A stretch of DNA of 64,000 nucleotides from Pempheris klunzingeri (Eukaryota > Chordata > Actinopteri > Acropomatiformes > Pempheridae), in NCBI RefSeq assembly GCF_042242105.1, contig NC_092013.1, forward strand, positions 14,625,618 to 14,689,617, read 5' to 3'. Below are positions 38,801-51,059 of this stretch, in pieces. A model generated the notes under the pieces. It was not told the DNA's origin. It searched no databases and worked only from the letters and a program-made list of their open reading frames with translations. The stretch's first letter is position 1, and each line of letters begins with the position of its first letter. A program made the translations under genes and the position numbers.

Positions 38801-41800
38801 CACGAGGTAATGGGGAACAGGTGGAAACAATCAGGGCAGGGTGGACAAGCACAAATGCAGGAAAGACACAAGGGCAGGAAGTCAGCAGCCTGAAATGAGA
38901 GGAGAGTTTAGATTTCAAAATAAAACAGGAAGTGAGACGAGACTAAACACAAGTGAACACAGACAACTTAACAAACACGACGAGACATAACATAGTGTTG
39001 CTGAAACAAACACTAAATTGTTTCTGTTTGAATATATTTATAAAAAACAACATATCAGATTTTGTGACCATTGTTTATTCTTGGTGTTTTCGCATTTCCC
39101 CGCCCTTTATCGCACCAGAGATAGAAATGTTAAAATATTAGAAAATAAGAAAAAAACATAATTATATACACAATGGTTATATTTTTAGGAAGCTGACAAG
39201 ATACAAAACAGACACCCCCCAAAAATGCACATAAAAAAGACAGTGGTTGTTTGACTCTTTAGGAGCCAATGTTTAGCTTTACCTTAAAGGTAAGAGGACT
39301 TGGCTTCTCTTTAATTTGATTTAAAAGTGAGGTCCATTGCACAAATATACAGAAAGGGATCCTCACCCATTGTATTCTACACCGACTACGGTGTTATTAC
39401 TATGAACTTCAATCTTGAAACTTCCATGTAAAATCATGTTAAACCATATGGTATTTTAACCATATTCAGCAAAACTTAACATGTTAAAATATCTGCCTCC
39501 TTTTGTTTTCCAGGGTTTTAACTGGACCCAGTTTATTCAGGGTGTGCTGTCCAGTGTGTCCATTCAGGTGCAGTTAGAGGAGGAAGTGGTGGTGTACAGC
39601 TCTCCCTACCTTGAGAAGATGAATGACGTTCTCTCCAGACACAGTGTCAGGTCAGTCCAAGAGTGCACAAACAGGACTCCATCATAATCAAATTATTACA
39701 GAATAGCTACTATTCAGCAAAACATTTCAACAAATATTCATGTTTGCAGAACTATGCAGAACTACCTCACCTGGCAGCTCATCATCGACAGGGTTAATAG
39801 CCTGAGCCGTCGTTTCAAGGATGCCAGAGCCCGTTACAGGAAGGTATGATGTGCATGACATAACACAACAGCACATAATAACATGAGCTTGTTCATAAAC
39901 TAAAACAGTGTTTATCTTTGTCTGCATGTATGGTCAGACTCTCTATGGGACTACTGTGGAGGACGCTTGGTGGCGAGAATGTGTCCGTTATGTCCAGAGC
40001 AGCATGGAGAACGCAGTTGGAGCTCTGTATGTGCGTGAGACCTTCGCTGGAGAAAGCAAACAAATGGTAAACTGTTTTGTTCCATAAACCCCCCTGAACA
40101 GTGACATGAACACCCTTAGAGCGTGGAAATCAGTTTCTACAACAATAATAGCTTACGTCAAACGATGAATGCAAGCTTATCGCATGCTGCATCGTGACCA
40201 GAAATTCATGGATCATGTTCATTATGTGTGTAAAAATGATAATTTTCCTTCCATATTAATTATGAACACTTTTGTGACAGTTGGACATGAGGAAAATGTA
40301 GCATGTGTTATTGGGTCTCCATTACACTGTTCACAGGTCAGTGACCTCATCAGTAAAATCCAGAAAGCGTATGTGGAAACACTGGAGGAGTTAAGCTGGA
40401 TGGACTCTCCCTCGAAGGATAAGGCAAGAGAGAAGGTAAAGATTCAAGAGTCAAGATGCTTATTATTACTGTGGTTGAACAGTCATCACACTTTTAAATT
40501 CTTTGGCTGGAAGATCCGTTACAGGACAGATATGTATAAGAAACGAAAAATACAAACATACATTTAAAAAATCCCCTTCTCACCGCCCCCCTTGGGGATG
40601 GTGGTGTGTTTTCCTCAAGCTTGGGACCTCAAATGCCACGTTTTCACCGTCTCGACTTACACCTACTCGACTCAACTCGGTATGCTTTAGGTAGTGTTTC
40701 CACCGGCCCTAGTACCAGGTACCAGGTACTATTTTAGTACCTCCTCGGCCGGGGTTCCAAGCAAGCTGAGTCGAGCTGTGAAGGCGACGTCAACATACTG
40801 CAGGCCACGGATTGGCCAGGGAATCGCGTCACTGGATGAGTCATGAGAGCGACTCGTTCACAAGAATCAAACCCGCCATTTTTAAAACACTTGCAACAAC
40901 GTTTTTATCACTCAACGAGTAAACGTAAATGTAAACACCATCGCCTCCATTTCCTCCATGTTTTCTGTTGTGTGGTGTGGTGCGGTGTGGTGTATTGTGT
41001 CGCATACAAATGACGCCACCGGAGTTTCGCCCCGCCTTGCTATGACGACCCCGCCCACGTTTGAGGTGGTACCTGGTGTAATGGAAACACAACCGTACCG
41101 TACCGTACCGTACCGTACCGAATCGTGTCAAGTCGAGTCGGTGGAAACACGGCTTAACAGAGGCCTGGGAGTTTGAGGGTTCTGCGCAGTATCTTAGATG
41201 TTCCTGTGACTGCGCTCTTCTGGGCAGAGACCAAAGATGTTGGAGCCACTCTCCCAGTTTGTGGGTCACAGCCCTCAGTCCTCCAATCACCACTGCTGAC
41301 TTTACTCCCCACATCTTTTCAGACTCCTCCTTCAGCCCTTGGTACTTTTCGAGCTTCTCATGTTCCTTATTCCTGATGTTGCTGTCGCTTGGGTTTGCCA
41401 CATCTATCACCACTGCCTTCTTTGTGTTATTTGTCAATCAACACAATGTCTGTCATCTTCCCTCTCTTCGATACCATCCGACCACACTTATTTAGCCTGA
41501 GTGACATTCCGATGTCGTTGCTGTAGATCCTGGTGATGTGGATCAGTGAGTCAATGTCTCTCTTGTTCATTCCTGGAATACAGCTTGATGCCATCCATGT
41601 AGAGTGGGTGACTGATGGCTACTCAGCTTTGGACTGGTATCTGTAGCCACTCTTGCCTGATCTGGCTGAGGGGGTTCAAGCCTAGAACAGCAACGGGGAT
41701 AGTACATCACCCTGGTATATGCTGCATTTGATGGTAACTTGTGCTATTGGCTTGGAGTTGGCCTCCAGAGTTGTTTCCCACAGCCGCATTGAGTTCTTAA

Positions 41801-44800
41801 TGAAGGCTCCAGAAAATCACAGTCTGATTTTTAAAGAATTTATTTGCAAATTATGGTGGAAAATAAGTATGTGGTCAATAACAAAAGTTCATCTCAATAC
41901 TTTGTTATATACCCTTTGTTGGCAATGACAGAGGTCAAACTATTTCTGTAAGTCTTCACAAGGTTTTCACACACTGTTGCTGGTATTTTGGCCCATTCCT
42001 CCATGCAGATCTCCTCTAGAGCAGTGATGTTTGGGGGCTGTCGCTGGGCAACACGGACTTTCAACTCCCTCCAAAGATTTTCTATGGGGTTGAGATCTGG
42101 AGACTGGCTAGGCCACTCCAGGACCTTGAAATGCTTCTTACGAAGCCACTCCTTCGTTGTCCGGGCAGTGTGTTTGGGATCATTGTCATGCTGAAAGACC
42201 CAGCCACATTTCATCTTCAATGCCCTTGCTGATGGAAGGAGGTTTTCACTCAAAATGTCACGATACATGGCCCCATTCATTCGTTCCTTTACACGGATCA
42301 GTCGTCCTGGTCCCTTTGCAGAAAAACAGCCCCAAAGCATGATGTTTCCACCCCCATGCTTCACAGTAGGTATGGTGTTCTTTGGATGCAACTCAGCATT
42401 CTTTCTCCTCCAAACACGACAAGTTGAGTTTTTACCAAAAAATTCTATTTTGGTTTCATCTGACCATATGACATTCTCCCAATCCTCTTCTGGATCATCC
42501 AAATGCTCTCTAGCAAACTTCAGACGGGCCTGGACATGTACTGGCTTAAGCAGGGGGACATGTCTGGAACTGCAGGATTTGAGTCCCTGGCGGCGTAGTG
42601 TGTTACTGATGGTAGCCTTTGTTACTTTGGTCCCAGCTCTCTGCAGGTCATTCACTAGGTCCCCCCAGATCGAGGGAGATTATCAGTGGTCTTGTATGTC
42701 TTCCATTTTCTAATAATTGCTCCCACAGTTGATTTCTTCACACCAAGCTGTTTACCTATTGCAGATTCAGTCTTCCCAGCCTGGTGCAGGTCTACAATTT
42801 TGTTTCTGGTGTCCTTTGACAGCTCTTTGGTCTTGGCCATAGTGGAGTTTGGAGTGTGACTGTTTGAGGTTGTGGACAGGTGTCTTTTATACTGATAACG
42901 AGTTCAAACAGGTGCCATTAATACAGGTTAACGAGTGGAGGACAGAGGAGCCTCTTAAAGAAGAAGTGACAGGTCTGTGAGAGCCAGAAATATTGCTTGT
43001 TTGTAGGTGACCAAATACTTATTTTACCAAGGAATTTACCAATTAATTCATTAAAAATCCTACAATGTGATTTCCTGGATTCTTTCCCCCCATTCTGTCT
43101 CTCATAGTTGAAGTGTACCTATGATGAAAATTACAGGCCTCTCTCATCTTTTTAATTGGGAGAACTTGCACAACTGGTGGCTGACTAAATACTTTTTTGC
43201 CCCACTGTATATATATACGCTGTTGCCCATAAAGTTGGAATTAAATGTTCTTTACCTCTTCTCATGAAATGATTGTGACAATGTGATTTATTCTGTATAT
43301 CTTCTCAACTTTATAGATCAAACTCTTCCAAACATATCACAGTGAAACTTAAACCACAATTAACCTTTGCAAACTGTTCAATACCCCCAATTTTGTTAAA
43401 GCCTGAATACACATATGGCACAGATTGGTCAGATATTGTAAGTTAGGTAAAAACTCAGAGAATAAGTGTGTGTCCTCTCTAGATATCAGGAATTGTCATG
43501 CTGATTGTTCTGTGTCTTACGTAGGCCATGGCGATCAAGGAGCATATTGGCTATCCAGATCATATTCTACAGGAAAGCAACAAGAAGCTTGACCAGGAGT
43601 ACGCTCATGTGAGTAAGGACTGAGTCTATTTCTGCAAAGAACTGACTGATGCACTGGTCACTGATCTCAGATATGTCCTATTTCTCTTTCCAGCTTAATT
43701 TTAGTGTCGAACACTACTTCGAGAACATCCTCGAGAACCTCAAGTCCGAAGCGCACAAGAGTCTAAAAAAGCTCAGAGAGCCAGTGGACCCGGACATGTA
43801 AGCTGTGGACATATCTCACAGTATAATCTGTTCCTATTAGTAAAACACAAGGTCCTGTGTTCAGACAGTCACTGTATTTTCTCAGTGCTCTCACTTTAAA
43901 GGCTTGACACAGAACAGCATCAACAAAAACCCTGTTTTTAAATGAGGTTGATTTCTCAAATATAACAAAATTGTAAACAGGGTTGTGCTCAGCCAAAGCG
44001 TGACAAAAGAGATTTTCTCAAATTGACACGGTGCATTGAGCGTCATTGCAAATTTACAATAACGAGAAAGATGCTCTGTGTCTTCTTCTAGTAATCTTCA
44101 AACAGCATAGAAACATGTCCTGCTCTTCATCTGAAAATGCAGTTCAGTGCAAATATAAACCCTTTTTCAATCACTCCTCAGGTGGATCATCGGCGCAGCT
44201 GTGGTGAATGCATTCTACTCACCTAACAGAAACCAGATAGGTAAGAGCTTCACAAGAATCAACAAGGCCACAGGGAGCCTCTATGACAAATGCAAGATGT
44301 CTTTTAAGGTGACACAGTCATTCCTCCTCCTCTTTGTAATCCTGTTTAGCGTTGCCAGTATTTGTTATGTTTACGCTGCTGTTGTTTTTGTCTGTTCAGT
44401 GTTTCCAGCAGGAATCCTGCAGCCGCCTTTCTTCAGTAAACATCAGCACCAGGCCCTCAACTTTGGTGGAATAGGAATGGTTATTGGACATGAGATCACA
44501 CATGGATTTGATGACAATGGTGAGACACAAGTGATTCATCGCGGATATTTTGGGCAGTTTGAACTGAAAAGAGCAGCTCATCATTTTATAATGACAATGT
44601 ATTTTAAGTTTACTGTTACGAACGATTAACCATGACAGATTACTGCTCTTTACATATGCATGCATCATGTTTGACAAACAGTACTTTACTTAATGTACTA
44701 TGTTTCCCCGCAGGGCGTAATTTTGACAAGGATGGTAATATGCTAAACTGGTGGAGTAATTACTCTGCTGAGCATTTTAAAGAGCAGTCACAGTGCATGG

Positions 44801-47776
44801 TGCAACAATATGGCAACTTCAACTGGAAGCTAGCAGGTGGACAAAACGTAAGCACCCAGTGGCATGTATGAAATTAGATATTTTGTCTTGGCTCTAATCC
44901 CTGACAATGTAAACCACATATTAAGTGACTACCAGAATGAGTGTTTTCATGTTGGTGTGTGTTCATGGCTTTGTCTGCGTGACTGCAGGTCAGTGGGATC
45001 AGCACTTTGGGGGAGAACATTGCAGACAATGGAGGGGTTCGTCAAGCATATAAGGTTCGAAACCACATGTTACTATTTCAGAAGCAATGATAGCAATGAG
45101 CAACTTTTGGTGCATCTGAAATCTGTTTTTTAAGTGTGTGTTTGTGTGTTTACAGGCTTATCTAAAGTGGGTGGAAATGGAGGGTGAAGAGCCTCATCTA
45201 CCTGGTCTAGACATGGATCACAAGCAACTCTTCTTTCTTAACTTTGCCCAAGTAAGTAAGAATAATGAGGGAACATGTTATTTCTGAATGTATTATATGA
45301 ACAGTCAGACGGCAAACGATAGTGTCAAAGCTCAGGAGGTGCATCGTTCAGTGGGTGTTTGGTGCTGAGAAGTAAACACTGGGACAAAGGGAGAGGCTCA
45401 GGGGGTGACATGCTGAAGCAATCCCAGAACAAGTCAGTGTTCAGCCACACAGAGGGAACAGGAAGACCTGCCAAAGTAAAGAGCATCTTGGTGCCAGGGA
45501 ATGTAAAGCATCATTATTATTATTAGATGCAAATTGCTGTAAATATACAGTCCAAAGAGAAGTTGTATTCTTGGTGAAATGATAATTTTGTAGTGGGTAA
45601 CATTTATTTATCAGTCTGCAGAGACGCCTTTCACGCCTGTTAACTGCTTTTAAAACTGCGCTACTCTCTACTCATTTTTCTAGGTGTGGTGTGGTGCTTA
45701 TCGGCCCGAGTATGCCAGCCAGTCCATTAAGACTGACTCACACAGTCCCCTAGAATACAGGTAAGGAGCTTTAGTATGCTCAGATACATACATCAGAACC
45801 AATATGAACACTTTAATACTTAGAGTGATTGATTTATTCAGTGATTAAACTACTACTCTATTGATGAATACATCAATTTGTAAATAATATATATATTATA
45901 TATTTCTGCTTGTGCATTTTTCATTGAAATATGCTGTGAAAATGATTAAATCTCCACATCAAATAAAAATTAAGTAGAATAGAATATTCCACATCCATTA
46001 ATAAAAACAGACACTTTGCAAAATTGTGCTTGGATTGCTGCTAAATTGATTCACTGAAGAGTGAGAATCTGTGGAAAAGAAACATGCCCAGCTTTAAGGA
46101 GGTGTTTCAATTTCAAAATAAGGTCTGTAATGATAGGTGTGTTACAGTTTTTTGAGTTCTTAACACATTTAAGACTTTGTTAATATTTGATATAACTTAA
46201 AGGGTTAATAATTAATATTTTGATACTAATGACAGATTACAGTGACAAGAGTCGCTCTTGTTGATGAACCCACACATAATGTTGCTGTTTTAAGCAAAAA
46301 AGCTTAAGTGGTTGCAAAGGATCAGTAAATTTTTGGAATTTTTCCAAGGGAAGTCAAGCTTGGGAATATTGAAGATTTTGCACAGTTTTAATATAAAAAT
46401 GCTACTTTTTAATAGTGAACTTATTAAGCTCATTAAAAAGGTGTTATGACATGTTTAGGTTAAAAGCATGAAGTGGAGTGATAGTGCACACACCACGTAG
46501 GTGCAAGGCTATCAGAAAACAGCGTCAGTGAAAGTAGGGGTGACACCTGCACCCCTGCTGCATGCAACAAACGTGAAACAATGACAGAGTTTCAATCCCA
46601 CTTTGGTTAAGGCATGCCCATTTAACTGAATTATGAGCATGCACTGCATTCAGCTGGGCACTCTTCCATCACATGTACAGATCATTTGTCAGCATCCCAT
46701 TAAATAGGGATTCTGTAAAATAACAACCATCTGCATGCGCTGTGCATTCTCCAGCCCACACTGCTGCCAACACCACTGCACTGTCTGAGCCAAAGGACTG
46801 CATGATATCTAGGTTTTGATTATACGACTGGAGTGAATTTATTTATTTATTTTTTTATGACATTTCAGTTAACCGGCAGATAGTAGCCAAAAGCAAAGCA
46901 CGTTTATAACTTGTTAATGTTAACATCTTCTGATAGTTGTAGCTTGATTGAGCATGCTAATTGAAGGGTTAATCTTTTATTGATTATTTATTATCAAACA
47001 TTTCTTTAGTTAGTAAATTAGTTATTCTCTTTAAAGCTTTTTAACATTTACCATTAGTTGACTTGCTTGCTCACTAACTCACATCATAGCACTTCACATT
47101 GTATAGATTTGATAATTTAATGGGTTTTTGTCCTTAAAGAACAATTTGCTCATGAGCAAAGGGCTTCGTCTTCAGAGGGTTAATCTAACTGCCATTTGTC
47201 TGTACATGGCATTGCATCAGTGCTTTTTACAGGGAGTATTTTTTCAGTTCAACTCAACTAAATTGTTTTCTTTTTATTTCTATTAGAATGGTTTGTATGT
47301 GTATTTATGATATGGTCTCCATATCTGCATATGACACGGTGAACACATCCTGAGCAATTAACCCCTATATTTTCATGTCCTGTAAATTCCCATAAATTCC
47401 TGTTAATTCCCATGGAAAGTTCCTGCCTTGAATATTCCCCCGATTTTTGCAGCGTTATTCGATACACTGTGAATTTAAGCCTGATACTCCCACTGGAAAA
47501 AAAGTTTTAAAAAGAAGTTTGTTCATCCATAGCACTGCTCATTCAATATTGGAACCAGTGCGGCTCCATTTGCTGATGAAAATGTGAGGACTTGGAAGCT
47601 GGACACACACTTAGCAGTTCATTGCATACTTAACTTTTATCACCCTGATTATGTTTTATTTTTCTTTTGTCTTTAGGGTGCTTGGATCTCTCCAGAATTT
47701 CGAAGCGTTCTCAGAGGCTTTCCAGTGCCAAAAAGGCAGTTCAATGAACCCTGAGCTGAAGTGTCGTGTCTGGTAG
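32596..47776 (+). CDS. mmel1: Membrane metalloendopeptidase-like 1 (neprilysin family, M13), complete
   Basis: 23 coding exons: 32596-32752, 33163-33207, 33521-33580, 33736-33897, 33997-34077, 34717-34812, 35337-35455, 36940-37005, 37245-37379, 37667-37756, 39514-39650, 39750-39843, 39938-40066, 40337-40435, 43525-43608, 43694-43797, 44182-44240, 44400-44519, 44714-44847, 44989-45054, 45156-45251, 45684-45760, 47677-47776; 769 aa (human 779). Type II membrane protein: short basic cytosolic tail starting MGKSES, one helix at about 27-48, then ectodomain. Active site visible: zinc-binding HEITH (603-607), third ligand Glu666 in GENIAD, with Asp670. Substrate-binding NAFY is at 562-565 and the terminal CRVW at 766-769. 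Known role: zinc endopeptidase cleaving small peptides at the cell surface, in the secretory pathway or in soluble form. prxl2b lies just downstream on the opposite strand, as in mammals. All catalytic residues are intact. Confidence 0.97.
35829..35877. repeat. GT microsatellite in mmel1 intron
   Basis: Perfect (TG)n tract of about 24 units. It directly abuts the CpG-rich block that starts at 35880. Confidence 0.92.
35880..36760. other. CpG-rich promoter-like insertion in mmel1 intron
   Basis: About 880 bases, compositionally unlike the intron around it, lying between exons ending at 35455 and starting at 36940. The left end has CRE-like elements (tgacgtagtcac, ttacgtcacgt) and then AAGATGGCGG, a YY1/initiator-type context whose ATG opens a 30-codon frame (35941-36033). 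An AATAAA lies at about 36124. The right part, 36527-36725, has an exon-like open frame on the minus strand. It could be a solo LTR, a retroposed gene fragment or an intronic promoter. No family was recognised and no terminal inverted repeats were found. Confidence 0.4.
37139..37185. repeat. Short near-perfect hairpin in mmel1 intron
   Basis: Two 18-base arms (aacaatggaggtgaatgg and its inverse with one mismatch) around an 11-base loop. It lies 60 bases upstream of the acceptor for the exon at 37245. It may be a MITE fragment. Confidence 0.7.
37904..38130 (+). mobile_element. Half-copy of a fish 'aaggaatagttcaacattt' repeat
   Basis: Starts taaaggaatagttcaacatt and continues through 'gagaatacgcttattcagtt', 'agttagatgagaagata' and 'ggctctgcccaaaggtagcc', the order of a well-known percomorph-fish repeat. 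Only one arm is present here; a more complete copy with both arms is at 49697-50121. A TA run interrupts it at 37986-38005. Confidence 0.7.
38575..38985. mobile_element. Retroelement-like dispersed repeat in mmel1 intron
   Basis: A purine-rich stretch reading 'gacaggacaagacgatctgg', 'ggggaacaggtggaaacaat', 'aaaataaaacaggaagtga' and 'gactaaacacaagtgaacac' matches in style the edge of an LTR or LINE repeat common in fish assemblies. It has no intact coding frame. Boundaries and family are uncertain. Confidence 0.5.
40568..41810 (-). mobile_element. 3' fragment of a non-LTR retrotransposon, split by a MITE
   Basis: Minus-strand coding relic (about 41437-41170) reads [20 protein letters not shown], then [13 protein letters not shown], then GEWLQ, the C-terminal end of a fish non-LTR retrotransposon polyprotein that I recognise as recurrent. 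The 3' end continues at 40568-40630 (ccaccatccccaagggggg on the minus strand). The two parts are separated by the MITE at 40635-41155. The 5' part is cut off at about 41810, where a Tc1 element begins. Confidence 0.75.
40635..41155. mobile_element. MITE nested inside the retrotransposon fragment
   Basis: The left end (gccacgttttcaccgtctcg) and the inverted right end (gccgtgtttccaccgactcg) are long imperfect terminal inverted repeats. Subterminal 'ggtaccaggtac' and 'ggtggtacctggtg' also mirror each other. The right arm contains five tandem cgtac units (41096-41120). No transposase frame is present. It interrupts the non-LTR fragment, so it is the younger insertion. Confidence 0.72.
41811..43207 (-). 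mobile_element. Tc1-like DNA transposon, truncated at one end
   Basis: The right terminus (end of gccccactg at 43207, followed by TA) and the internal layout match a widespread fish Tc1 family with long inverted repeats. At the left the outer part of the repeat is missing: homology starts at 'ccagaaaatcaca' at about 41811, directly against the non-LTR fragment. It contains a transposase gene on the minus strand, opposite to mmel1. Confidence 0.85.
41894..42840 (-). pseudogene. Tc1-type transposase with internal deletion and frameshift
   Basis: Two open parts. The N-terminal DNA-binding segment (42840-42655, starting [15 protein letters not shown]) ends in NLPRSGGT and a stop. The 253-residue remainder (42655-41894, starting [11 protein letters not shown]) holds the whole catalytic domain: [14 protein letters not shown] and NPIENLW, with 34 residues counted between the second Asp and the Glu (DD34E). 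By comparison with family members as I remember them, about 25-30 codons between the HTH and the catalytic domain are missing at the junction near 42660. The break disables the enzyme although both halves look well preserved. Confidence 0.85.
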
Positions 47777-48550
47777 AGATATTTATTTCTTGACAAGGGC
47801 AACTCAAATCAAAAGAACAAGTTGTACCTCATGAACCCACAGAGACATCCTGCTTATTCCAATTTATTTGGGGCAGAGGGATGACACAGATATTTACATA
47901 TACTGTAGATGTATTTTAAACGGATGGCACCCTGGACTGCGCCCTAGTTTCAGCACATATACTATAAAAAAGAAACTTTCTTGAGTATCTTCTCAAGTTT
48001 GAAGTGTTGTTTTTGGACGAGTAGGTCACTTGTTCTGTTTTTTTGCTGTGACCCACGGCAGATGGCGAGTGGGTACGTGAATGAAAAGACTACATAGAAA
48101 ACTAAGACCATGTGAAAAGGTTAAAGCTTATATGGCTGGCTTTAAATGCTTCGCCAGCCTTTCTCGAATTAATCCTTAAAGAAATCTCTTATGCAGATCT
48201 TTGTGATTTATCCATAAACATTCGGCACTGACTCGCCTTGGTGTCTTTCCTCTGATGTATTGTTTCAAAGACATCGTGCCACTTAAGACGAAACAATATG
48301 AACAAATCAAACTCTAAATGAAGAGTACGAGATAACTGAAAGCTTGGGGCTTTGCTGAAGGAAAGCTACAATAGCATTAGTCACACTCTGAGAGTTTTGT
48401 CATTCACTGGTACATGAAACAAATTATCTAAAGACTTTAAGACTGTTAAATCTTTTGCAGCTTTAACCTTAAATTAGCATTCTGAGAGAGCTGTGGCTTT
48501 CAACATTTTTACACTTAAAGAGTGAATAAATATTTAAAATTTACAAAGCT
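47777..48550 (+). other. 3' UTR of mmel1 with poly(A) signal
   Basis: Follows the mmel1 stop codon (47774-47776). The first canonical AATAAA on the plus strand is at 48525-48530, giving a 3' UTR of about 770 nt. A later ATTAAA near 50634 could serve a longer transcript. Confidence 0.6.
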
Positions 48551-51059
48551 ATTAAGTACTTTTGGAGGATTGTTTTACTATGTTTTATTTAGAAGTTTAA
48601 TTATCACATTCTGCAAATGATTGTTGCTTAATACTCACTGCAGAGATGTGTGTGTGCGTCACGACAGTTTGTTGTAAGAAACCATATTCCAGATGTTTTG
48701 AAAAGTATTGGCGAATGCCACTTTTTAGCTTGTCAGAAAACACCTGTTGGAGAGGAGTGATGTGATAATGATGAAGAATCCAAGTAGATCACTTTACTGC
48801 ATTATTGGTCACTGCCAATCTTAGATATAGGCTTGGATTTACAGTCGGTAGTGAATCTCAGCTGTGTTGTGGGTTTGAAGCTCGCTCCCTCTCACACATT
48901 CGGCCTTTTACATGATATTTTAGAAGCTCCCCAGTGTTCATACTGGGCTGATATACATAGCTACTCCTAACATGTGCCATTTCTTAGATAGCACTTACCA
49001 ACATTTATTCAAAGCTGTAATTATAACTGCTTGTATCATATCTGTAACTCAGAATGATGATCGATCTAGAATTGTTCTTCCCTTGACCACACAGTCTCCT
49101 GAAAATTGACAAGAACTCATACTGATTACAAGACTTTTTGCCTCTAGGCATAACCAATTACATGCCAAGAGGAAGGGGGAAGAAACACTCACACATGGAC
49201 AAGCAGCAGATGAGGTGGTTTGTCCTCTGATGTCGCATTGATCAACGCTGTGTAAGATGAAAGGATGAAGTGCAGTGTGCTGAAGTGTGGTGACCGCTGT
49301 AGCCAAACCACGAGCCCGCAGGCAGACGCCCTGAAGAATGGGGCTTGTCATCAATGAGATGGCCGAGGCCAGGACTGTTATTTTCTACCTTTATTAACAA
49401 GTAATGACAGGAGAATCAAAGCAGAGCAGAACTCATAGGAGACAATGGAAGAACCAGCTGCAGGAAGGCACCGCTTTTGCGCTGAAGGGAGCTTTCAAAC
49501 ACAGCAGAGAAAACAATAAACACACACAGGCTGGTTTTGAATGTTGCCGAATTGAATGTGCATATTGAAGCTTTACACTCTCAGTCTCTCTTAGTCTTCA
49601 CATATTGGTAAATACTGTTGTGCTTAGCAGGGGGGAGAGGACACATTAATGAAAGCCTGTTTTATTCAGAATGTAAGTGTTAATAGCATGCTGCTATTGT
49701 AAAGCAAAAGTACAAGATTTTGGGAAATACACTTATTCACTTTCTGTCAGAGAGTTAGATAAGATAATTAATACTGCTCTCATTTCTGTCTGTTAAATAT
49801 AAGCTGCAGCCAGAAGATGGTTACTTAAATTCAGCATTAAAAAAGTAACAAAACTCTACAAAAACCAAAGTGTAAAAAGAACATTTGTCCTTTTTCTGGG
49901 GAGGTTTAGATGCTGGATAAATTCTTGGCTAGGATCAGTAACTCATCGTTTTCACCATTAAGCTTTTGTACAAAATAAACAGGTCGATTTTGTTACCTTT
50001 GGAAAGAGCCGTGCTAGCCCTGCTTCCAGTTTCTGTGGTATCAATGGTTTCAATCTTCTCATCTCACTCTCCCCCAGAAAGCAAAGCATATTTCCCCAAA
50101 TATCAAACCATTCCTTTAAACAACAAGGCACATTTATCATGTGTGGTTCAAAGAAATGCTGGAGGATAAATTACAAGCTACGGTGAAACATCGGGCTGCC
50201 GTTTAAAGGGCAACAGCTTAGTTTCTTGTACATTTTGTCTGGTTTTCCTCAAAGAGAGTAAAACAGTTCAAAAATTGTTAACTGAACATAAAGGGTACAT
50301 AATATACAATGTGTTATTGTAGATACTCGATGTTCTATACTGCAGTATTTACATATAAAGGATTCAAATCAGGTAAGAAAGAAAAAAGTGTACATTTCTT
50401 ACCTTAGTTCTAGCTTCACATTTACCTTCATGGTGCACTTGTGTCGTTTTGATATTACGAGGCCAAGTACAAATACATTTTTGTTATGTATGAACATGTT
50501 TTATCTGTATAACCATCAGAAGAGTTTATTTATCTACATGAATATTTATGAGACAACATTGTTGCTTTGCAAAAATTCAGATGTTTAAGATGTTTTATGA
50601 ATGTTCCTGCTGCTATGTAATTATCTAGTTTGCCATTAAAGTGACTGTCTTAACTGGTACCAGCTGAAGTCTTGCTTTCACATGTGTGATTTTATTATTT
50701 ACATAAAAACGTGACAAATGTATGAAGGATTCATTCTCATCCATACAGAGCCTAAAACATGAACATCACTTTGTAGTTCAGTAGAAACTCCATTTAGCCT
50801 TTTATTGCCTCTGTGACACTGTAATGCTCTAAAAGCACATATTCATCTTCATGTTACAGAGTCACACCACCACTAAGCACTATAATGGTGATGTGTGATC
50901 CTGTGATGGAGCCTTCAGTGTTTTGAATTTTTAATGTAGTAAACAATTGATCTCGTATATGGACATGATACACATTTGTCATATCAAAAAGTTTAACATC
51001 TCCTCACCTTCATTAAATCTCCACTCAGACTGCAGCCAAGTATTGATTTTAAACTTTTA
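48551..51059. other. Intergenic region downstream of mmel1
   Basis: No coding gene recognised. The only structured item is the inverted-repeat MITE at 49697-50121. The rest is AT-rich and plain. Confidence 0.4.
49697..50121. mobile_element. MITE with long inverted arms
   Basis: The left arm (about 49697-49875) reads 'gattttgggaaatacactta', 'agagttagataagataatt'. The right arm (about 49985-50121) is an inverted version ending 'aaaccattcctttaa'; its reverse complement reads 'ttaaaggaatggtttgatat' and 'tttggggaaatatgctttgc'. The arms share the repeat family found at 37904-38130. No coding capacity. Confidence 0.68.

Noticed and set aside
40841-41437. 198-codon minus-strand frame as a host gene
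   Set aside because: Its first part is the end of a retrotransposon polyprotein and the rest runs through a MITE; it is a transposon composite.
49049-49354. 101-codon minus-strand frame downstream of mmel1
   Set aside because: No domain, no splice or poly(A) context, and no similarity recognised.
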